Shown here piece after piece: positions 59,025-64,000 of a stretch of DNA of 64,000 nt. Each line of letters starts with the position of its first letter. The first letter of the stretch is position 1. The position numbers were made by a program, and so were the translations under genes. The DNA is from an uncultured Prevotella sp. GTDB lineage: Bacteria; Bacteroidota; Bacteroidia; Bacteroidales; Bacteroidaceae. The notes below the pieces were generated by a model that was not told where the DNA came from, searched no databases, and saw only the letters and a program-made list of their open reading frames with translations. The DNA is taken from assembly GCA_900314935.1 (NCBI GenBank), contig OMXE01000003.1, positions 62,001-126,000 on the forward strand, given 5' to 3'.

Positions 59025-60230
59025 TCAGACGTTTTCCTCTCTCCCAGGATAAGCCTCAAGGGCCTTGCGGAGAATGAAGAGCGCACGGATCAGGTCTTCT
59101 TTCTTCAGCACATAGGCGATGCGCACCTGGTTGTAACCAGCGCCAGGAGTAGTGTAGAAACCGCTGGCAGGAGCCATCATCACGGTCTCTCCCTCATAGT
59201 TGAACGATTCCAGGCACCAGCGACAGAACTTCTCGCTGTCGTCAACCGGCAGCTTCGCCACGGTATAGAATGCCCCCATGGGGATAGGCGAATAGACACC
59301 GGGAATACGGTTCAGTCCGTCGATCAGACATTTCCTGCGTTCCACAAACTCGTCGTATACCTCCCTAAGATACTCCTCAGGCGTGTCGAGAGAAGCCTCA
59401 GCGATGAGCTGTCCGATGAGTGGCGGGGAGAGACGAGCCTGACAGAACTTCATCACAGCCTGTCTGATCTCCTTGTTCTTTGTGATGAGTGCGCCGATGC
59501 GGATACCGCATTCGCTGTAGCGTTTGGAAACAGAGTCGATGAGCACCACGTTCTGTTCAATGCCTTCCAGATGACAGGCACTGATGTACGGGGACCCCGT
59601 ATAGATATATTCCCGATATACCTCGTCGGAGAAGAGATACAAATCGTATTTCTTCACCAAGTCGCGTATCTGGTTCATCTCCCGTCTTGTGTAGAGATAA
59701 CCGGTCGGGTTATTGGGATTGCATATCAAGATGGCGCGGGTGCGGTCGTTGATCAGTTCCTCGAACTTCTCCACCTTAGGCAGGGAGAAGCCCTCCTCAA
59801 TAGTAGTGGCAATGGTACGGATCTTGGCACCTGCAGAGATGGCGAACGCCATGTAGTTAGCGTATGCCGGCTCAGGTACGATAATCTCGTCCCCGGGGTT
59901 CAGACACGACATGAATGCGAAGAGCACAGCCTCTGATCCGCCGCAGGTGATGATGATATCATCCGCCGTTACGTGAATATCGTACTTCGCGTAGTAGTCA
60001 ACCAACTTCTCACGGTAGCTGGCATAACCCTGCGAAGGTGAATACTCCAATACCTTGCGGTCAACATTCTTAATCGCATCGAGGGCTACCTGCGGAGTAG
60101 GAAGGTCAGGCTGACCGATATTGAGATGATACACTTTGGTACCGCGTTTCTTTGCGGCGACTGCCAGTGGTGCGAGCTTCCTGATCGGACTCTCTGGCAT
60201 CTCTATTCCGCGTACTGATATTTGAGGCAT
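59025..60230 (-). CDS. Pyridoxal phosphate aminotransferase, aspartate aminotransferase-like
   Basis: 401 aa, fold type I class I/II. Motifs: LNIGQPDLPTPQ, CNPNNPTGYLYTRREM, the PLP lysine in LIDSVSKRYSECGIRIGAL, and the substrate Arg near GYNQVRIAYV. Likely aspartate or broad-specificity transaminase of the AspC subgroup I-gamma. Co-transcribed with the LolC/E-type permease, a link with no evident logic. Confidence 0.9.
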   Translation of the reverse strand: MPQISVRGIEMPESPIRKLAPLAVAAKKRGTKVYHLNIGQPDLPTPQVALDAIKNVDRKVLEYSPSQGYASYREKLVDYYAKYDIHVTADDIIITCGGSEAVLFAFMSCLNPGDEIIVPEPAYANYMAFAISAGAKIRTIATTIEEGFSLPKVEKFEELINDRTRAILICNPNNPTGYLYTRREMNQIRDLVKKYDLYLFSDEVYREYIYTGSPYISACHLEGIEQNVVLIDSVSKRYSECGIRIGALITKNKEIRQAVMKFCQARLSPPLIGQLIAEASLDTPEEYLREVYDEFVERRKCLIDGLNRIPGVYSPIPMGAFYTVAKLPVDDSEKFCRWCLESFNYEGETVMMAPASGFYTTPGAGYNQVRIAYVLKKEDLIRALFILRKALEAYPGREENV

Positions 60231-60256
60231 TTTATCTTGATGTTTCTAATTCGGTG

Positions 60257-60287
60257 CAAAATTACGATATTTTGTGATAATCACAAA
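60257..60287 (-). promoter_or_regulatory. Promoter of the aminotransferase-permease operon
   Basis: Minus-strand TTTG (60284-60287), 19-bp spacer, TAATTTTG (60257-60264). Confidence 0.7.
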
Positions 60288-60299
60288 GGAAAAGGTTGA

Positions 60300-62636
60300 T
60301 TAATTGAAGAAATTCCACGAAACACCGAACCTGAGAATCATTCCATTCATGGGGTAGTGGGGTACGAAGAAGCGGTTGCCACCGTCGCCTGCGTTTACAT
60401 GACTCATCATCAGGAAGAAGCGCGTATGCTTCAAGTGCATGTTGGCATAAACGTTCACGATGGGGTAGTTACCCAGTTCCACGTTGTTCTCACCATTGTC
60501 CTGTACTGTAAACTGAGCAAGCATCGGACTATAGTCAGGAACGTAGTATTTGGTGAAATAACGGACGTCTGCTCCCAGATCCACTTTCAGTACCCTTGCA
60601 ATCTTGAAATGCAGGTACAGGTTACTGTAGATATTGAAGTCGGGCACGGGTAATACTTCGTTGTTACTGCTATTCTGCCAGGTCACCTGACTCTCCCAGT
60701 TGAGAGGACCAAAGGTAAAGTCTTGCCCTACTTGCACGGTAAGCAGACTGATGTTGCCTGCGTTCTGTTTCACGGTCACGGTGTTCGCTGTGCGGTTCTC
60801 TCCAACCAGCGTATATTGCTGTGCGAAGTAGATATGATCTTTCAGGTCGTCTACGGCCACCCTCACACTTGTACGTGTCTTCTGGTAGGTGAACAGTCCT
60901 TCAATACGGGTACGGATCTCCTTCGAAAGCTTTAGTCCTTGCTCACCATCGTTATCCCACCACAGATGCTTGGCGTGGAAGTTCCGTTGGTAGAACGTAG
61001 GCTGCAGTCGGTAGAAATAGCCCCTTGCCGCCAGTTGCACAGTATCACCGAAAAGCTTGAAGTTCAAGTCGGCCGAGCCATCGAATTTCAGTTGTCCCGC
61101 ATCTTCTCCGCTAATCCACGTTTCCAAGATAGCCGAGTAATGGAGCAATGTTCCTTCGGTCTTACTGATCTGTCCGCCGAAGCTCAGATTATGCTCGCGG
61201 AACGAACGGTAGCCCGACAGACAAGTGTCTGGCATGGAGAAGTTCCGCAGGTCGGAAGTGATGAACGCTTTCAGTCCTGCCTTTGCCCATTTGTTAAACC
61301 CTTCGAGCAGAGAGAGGGCGAGGGTGTTCTTGATATCATAGTGGCGCATCTTGTCGAAGATACTGTCGCCCTGCAGTTCCTCGTTCTTCAGATAGGTGTT
61401 GAGGTAATAGGCTGATGGGGTAGCATATGCCTGATAGATGCGTCGGTAGTTATCCACCTTTAATGTATGTATCAGACTGGTCACGGGTACGAACTCGTTC
61501 TTCAGCCATGAGGTGTCCTCGGCAGCTTTCTTGTTGGCAGCCAGCAGACTGTCTGCCATCTGCTTGGTCACGGCAATACGGTCGGAAGCGGCATCAGCAT
61601 CACCAGCAGGCTCATCCCCTGCAATCTTCGCATCATCGGGTCGACCGGCATAGGTATTCTGCACGGCGTCCTCATCATACTGCCTGCCTTCCTTCAAGGC
61701 CTTCTTCCGCTCTTTCTCCTTGGCCTCGCGCTCAGCCTTCTCCTTCTCGGCCTCCATGGCGAACTTCTTGGCCTTAATCTCCTCCTCGGTCATGGGCACC
61801 TTCCGGTTGAAACCGATATTATAGCGGTGCGTGAGGAAGATATGCTGGTTGTCGTTACGGTTCCAGTTCTGATTCAGAACGGTGGGGATTTCATCGGTTC
61901 TGAACGACTCCCTGAAGATTTCCGGATGCGACACGTAATCATCGTTCGTGATACCGCCGTTCTCAGCTACCTTCTCATGGTTGGTAGAGAGCAGCAGGTG
62001 CGCCTGATAGCGGTCGCCTAAGTGCGACGCATACATCGTATAGTTGAAGTGGGCGGTGCTCTGGTTCTGATAGTAACCCCGTCCGTAGATATAGTCGAAC
62101 TTGAATCCCAAGCCCGTCTTCTTACCAGCATTTACGGCAAACAACGCCTTCAGGTGATCCTCGCCCACGTTCTTATCGCCGCATTCGTCGTACGACACAT
62201 TAGTAATAGGGGAGAGGGTGTTGGTGAAATGGAACTTGTCAACAGGCGTAATGAAGAAATCATACGGCTGGGTGAACATAAACTGTTCCGGTAGACTGCG
62301 GTCGATGAAGATCCTGTTGATGCGCGGCGCACCGAGGTTTCCTGTCGTATTGAACTCCCCGCGGCGTCCTGTGGTGAACACAGAGTTCATATACATGTGA
62401 TGAAGGGTGTCGGGTGTAGTGGCAAAACGGTCGCCGAACCGTTCATCAACGGTCCACACTCTCATCCCAATAGGAATCTCCTTGTCGTGTTTCGTCGTGT
62501 CTTTCTTGTGCGATGACTTCCAATCATCCGCCTGGGTAAGTTCGCCACGATCGTTGATCTGGTTGAAATCCTGTTGAGCCCGCATCGTAGATACGAGACA
62601 TACAACAGACAATAGGGTGATGAAAACTCTCTTCAT
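60300..62636 (-). CDS. Putative outer-membrane porin (Bacteroidetes Porin_10 type)
   Basis: 778 aa. Signal peptide (MKRVFITLLSVVCLVSTMRAQQ), then a long chain of amphipathic beta strands ending with an aromatic C-terminus (MILRFGVSWNFFN) typical of barrels. An N-terminal plug-like part contains RVWTVDERFGDRFATTPDTLHHMYMNSVFTTGRRGEFNTTGNLGAPRINRIFIDR, conserved in the Bacteroidetes 'putative porin' family. A charged coiled stretch (EEIKAKKFAMEAEKEKAEREAKEKERKKALKEG) interrupts the barrel near residues 290-325. Substrate unknown. It begins 1 bp after the small membrane protein gene. Confidence 0.85.
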   Translation of the reverse strand: MKRVFITLLSVVCLVSTMRAQQDFNQINDRGELTQADDWKSSHKKDTTKHDKEIPIGMRVWTVDERFGDRFATTPDTLHHMYMNSVFTTGRRGEFNTTGNLGAPRINRIFIDRSLPEQFMFTQPYDFFITPVDKFHFTNTLSPITNVSYDECGDKNVGEDHLKALFAVNAGKKTGLGFKFDYIYGRGYYQNQSTAHFNYTMYASHLGDRYQAHLLLSTNHEKVAENGGITNDDYVSHPEIFRESFRTDEIPTVLNQNWNRNDNQHIFLTHRYNIGFNRKVPMTEEEIKAKKFAMEAEKEKAEREAKEKERKKALKEGRQYDEDAVQNTYAGRPDDAKIAGDEPAGDADAASDRIAVTKQMADSLLAANKKAAEDTSWLKNEFVPVTSLIHTLKVDNYRRIYQAYATPSAYYLNTYLKNEELQGDSIFDKMRHYDIKNTLALSLLEGFNKWAKAGLKAFITSDLRNFSMPDTCLSGYRSFREHNLSFGGQISKTEGTLLHYSAILETWISGEDAGQLKFDGSADLNFKLFGDTVQLAARGYFYRLQPTFYQRNFHAKHLWWDNDGEQGLKLSKEIRTRIEGLFTYQKTRTSVRVAVDDLKDHIYFAQQYTLVGENRTANTVTVKQNAGNISLLTVQVGQDFTFGPLNWESQVTWQNSSNNEVLPVPDFNIYSNLYLHFKIARVLKVDLGADVRYFTKYYVPDYSPMLAQFTVQDNGENNVELGNYPIVNVYANMHLKHTRFFLMMSHVNAGDGGNRFFVPHYPMNGMILRFGVSWNFFN

Positions 62637-62637
62637 G

Positions 62638-62841
62638 TTATTTCAGCAGACGGAACACACATTCTACCATCTTGAAGAACATGGCCACGACAATCACTAT
62701 CGTGCCAATGGTCTTGTTCTGGTAGAAGTACAACAGTACACCAACAACAGCTCCCAACATAAAGATGATGTTGAGAATCTGTCTTAGCATCAGGTATTTG
62801 TCCTGCTTCTCGTCTTCGTCGAATCGTGAACGGTAACGCAT
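62638..62841 (-). CDS. Small two-helix membrane protein
   Basis: 67 aa (MRYRSRFDEDEKQDKYLML). After a charged cytoplasmic N-terminus, hydrophobic segments at about residues 25-42 and 46-63 give a hairpin topology. Sits 11 bp after the DUF4468 gene and 1 bp before the porin gene, in a compact operon, which favours it being real over the overlapping ORF in another frame. No family recognised. Confidence 0.7.
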   Translation of the reverse strand: MRYRSRFDEDEKQDKYLMLRQILNIIFMLGAVVGVLLYFYQNKTIGTIVIVVAMFFKMVECVFRLLK

Positions 62842-62852
62842 TGTTTATCAAT

Positions 62853-63485
62853 TTATTGAAGAATGTTCTTGATGCCCTCAAACAACTCGTCCTTGCGGTC
62901 GATTGTCTTCTTGCGGAACTTGCCCTGCGCCTTGTAGAACTTGGTCTTTTTCTTGTTCAGCGCATACTCATCGGTAATCCATTCCTCTGCCCTGTAATGA
63001 CTGCCTCCGCCCTCGCGGTCCTCCTCATACAGGTAGTTAATCCGTCGCAAATCCGCTTTCAGATGATTGTCCGAGCACTCCACAATCAGGTTGAAGAAAA
63101 GCTTCGCACGGTCGAGCGACAGGAACTGGTTCTTGAACACCAGCCATTCCTTGATGGACGCAGCAATCTTGTGCTCACTCTTGTTCACCAACGACACGCT
63201 GCTGCCCTCCAGCTGGTTCTCCTGCTTGACAAGATCGGCCAGATAGTTCAGCACGAGATCGTAGATCTGCTGCGCATTCTTACCAGGTACCGACAGGTCG
63301 AGTGTCCAGCACACCTCACCGTTCACTACAGGAACGGCACCTTCAAGGTATTTCGGATCTTCCGTCGTAACCTCCTTTTCCGTCTTAACCGCTTTTTTCT
63401 CCTGAATATCAGGACGCTCCCATTGGTTTTGTGCCATACCTGCCATCGGCAGACAGAGCATGATGGCTATCATTAGTTTCTTCAT
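62853..63485 (-). CDS. DUF4468 domain protein, secreted
   Basis: 210 aa. Signal peptide MKKLMIAIMLCLPMAGMAQ. The DUF4468 (TBP-like fold) region spans the middle: GEVCWTLDLSVPGKNAQQIYDLVLNYLADLVKQ ... KIAASIKEWLVFKNQFLSLDRAKLFFNLIVEC. Function unknown, typical of Bacteroidetes. Leads the operon with a small membrane protein and a porin. -7 box TAATTTTG at 63503-63510, 17 bp before the ATG. Confidence 0.85.
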   Translation of the reverse strand: MKKLMIAIMLCLPMAGMAQNQWERPDIQEKKAVKTEKEVTTEDPKYLEGAVPVVNGEVCWTLDLSVPGKNAQQIYDLVLNYLADLVKQENQLEGSSVSLVNKSEHKIAASIKEWLVFKNQFLSLDRAKLFFNLIVECSDNHLKADLRRINYLYEEDREGGGSHYRAEEWITDEYALNKKKTKFYKAQGKFRKKTIDRKDELFEGIKNILQ

Positions 63486-63582
63486 ATTCGCTATTTTGAG
63501 TGCAAAATTAGTAAAATAACAGCGATTAAGTTACGATTAAGCATAATTTAACTAATATAAGGAAAAGGAATCCGCGGTTCCA

Positions 63583-63663
63583 TTCCCACGTTGGGAACAT
63601 TTTATTCCCACGTTGGGAACAATTTATTCCCACGTTGGGAACATTTAATTCCCACATTGGGAA
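63583..63663. repeat. Array of four 22-bp palindromic repeats (inverted orientation)
   Basis: Palindromes start at 63583, 63605, 63627 and 63649, 22 bp apart. Spacers (CATTTTA, CAATTTA, CATTTAA) are the reverse complement of those at 10.1 and 46.3 kb, so the same unit is present in the other orientation. Centres read ACG three times and ATG once on the minus strand. Lies upstream of the DUF4468 gene. Confidence 0.95.
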
Positions 63664-63687
63664 CAATTACTCGTATGTGAATCTCAA

Positions 63688-63805
63688 GTGTATGTTGTGT
63701 GTATGTTATCGGGTCTATAGTGAACGTTTGTGTATGTTGCGTGTATGTTGAAAACAACCATTTCCCTCGAATATAAAGGCGTTCCCAACAAAAATCGTGT
63801 ATGTT
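63688..63805. repeat. GTGTATGTT repeats, paired at 11-bp spacing
   Basis: GTGTATGTT occurs at 63688, 63699, 63730, 63741 and 63797. Two pairs are exactly 11 bp apart (half of 22). No gene found in this stretch. Confidence 0.7.
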
Positions 63806-63857
63806 GCGTCAGTTTTGTGAATTCAAAATTTGGATTGTTTGGTTTTGCATAGCGATA

Positions 63858-63989
63858 TCTATGCTTTTAGGCGCCAATACCTATGCTTTTAAGCGCCAAT
63901 ACCTATGCTTTTAAGCGCTAATACCTATGCTTTTGGACGCCAATACCTATGCTTTTAGGTGCTAATACCTATGCTTTTGGACGCTAGTA
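63858..63989. repeat. Six 22-bp tandem repeats, CCTATGCTTTT family
   Basis: Units start at 63858, 63880, 63902, 63924, 63946 and 63968. Core CCTATGCTTTT is invariant (first base varies in unit 1), then a block reading AGGCGCC, AAGCGCC, AAGCGCT, GGACGCC, AGGTGCT, GGACGCT, then AATA. Same family as 13181-13263; may continue past the window. Confidence 0.95.
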
Positions 63990-64000
63990 TTATTTCAGCA

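Noticed and set aside
62633..62881. 82-codon ORF overlapping the small membrane protein
   Set aside because: Different frame; lacks hydrophobic helices and would overlap the DUF4468 gene end, while the 67-aa frame fits the operon spacing.
63583..63989. CRISPR array
   Set aside because: Units are 22 bp back to back with 7-bp or shorter variable parts; no 25-40 bp spacers and no cas genes.

Overview
The window looks like a chromosome segment of a Bacteroidales bacterium, most likely Prevotella or a close relative. Proteins match Bacteroidetes-specific families (putative porin PF14121 type, DUF4296, DUF4468, DUF5687, HU-CCDC81/SPOR, ftsK-lolA, thrA-apgM-thrC, an M6 protease pair with T9SS-like tails). 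Nearly every gene start is preceded by a Bacteroidetes promoter, TTTG-N19/20-TAnnTTTG, and Shine-Dalgarno sequences are almost absent. I used these promoters to move many starts inward from the longest possible ORF. This is mainly a housekeeping region: I see no prophage, transposase or CRISPR.

Layout. 1-10 kb: pyruvate:ferredoxin oxidoreductase (cut by the window edge), an AAA ATPase, an ATP-grasp-like protein, a His-rich tail-anchored protein, a porin-hppA operon, rlmD. 10-16 kb: ppdK, a zinc-ribbon/FHA protein in an operon with an HU-TM-SPOR protein, rfbC, a lipoprotein. 16-22.5 kb: EFR1 ferredoxin plus two M6 metalloproteases, and a C4-dicarboxylate transporter. 22.7-28.7 kb: a probable free-standing small RNA, then ileS-dksA-like-lspA-DUF4296. 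28.7-38.3 kb: gdhA, mltG, a degenerate GH77 protein with an HAD phosphatase, ribE behind a structured leader RNA, a DUF1232 protein, feoAB fusion, tRNA-Lys. 38.3-46.3 kb: ftsK-lolA-DUF5687, and exonuclease-rlmI-tilS. 46.4-51.6 kb: the threonine operon. 51.8-63.5 kb: lepA, a Crp/Fnr regulator, two acyl-CoA ligases, aminotransferase plus LolC/E-type permease, and a DUF4468-small membrane protein-porin operon.

Physiology. PFOR, PPDK, a K+-dependent pyrophosphatase and a Dcu transporter fit a pyrophosphate-using, succinate/fumarate-type anaerobe. GdhA and the thr operon provide ammonia assimilation and threonine.

Least explained content. (1) Short tandem repeats with strict architecture: three sequence families in five intergenic arrays all have exactly 22-bp periods, one of them with invariant palindromic arms around a variable triplet. 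(2) Two unrelated enzymes (RlmD, ThrC) carry in-frame five-unit 9-bp repeats made of a fixed CTAG core plus a variable codon. (3) A compacted GH77 4-alpha-glucanotransferase homologue lacks catalytic residues but keeps both starch-binding domains. (4) Two structured RNA candidates lie at about 22.8 kb and 34.9 kb. (5) The isoleucyl-tRNA synthetase has a swapped GXHH signature.
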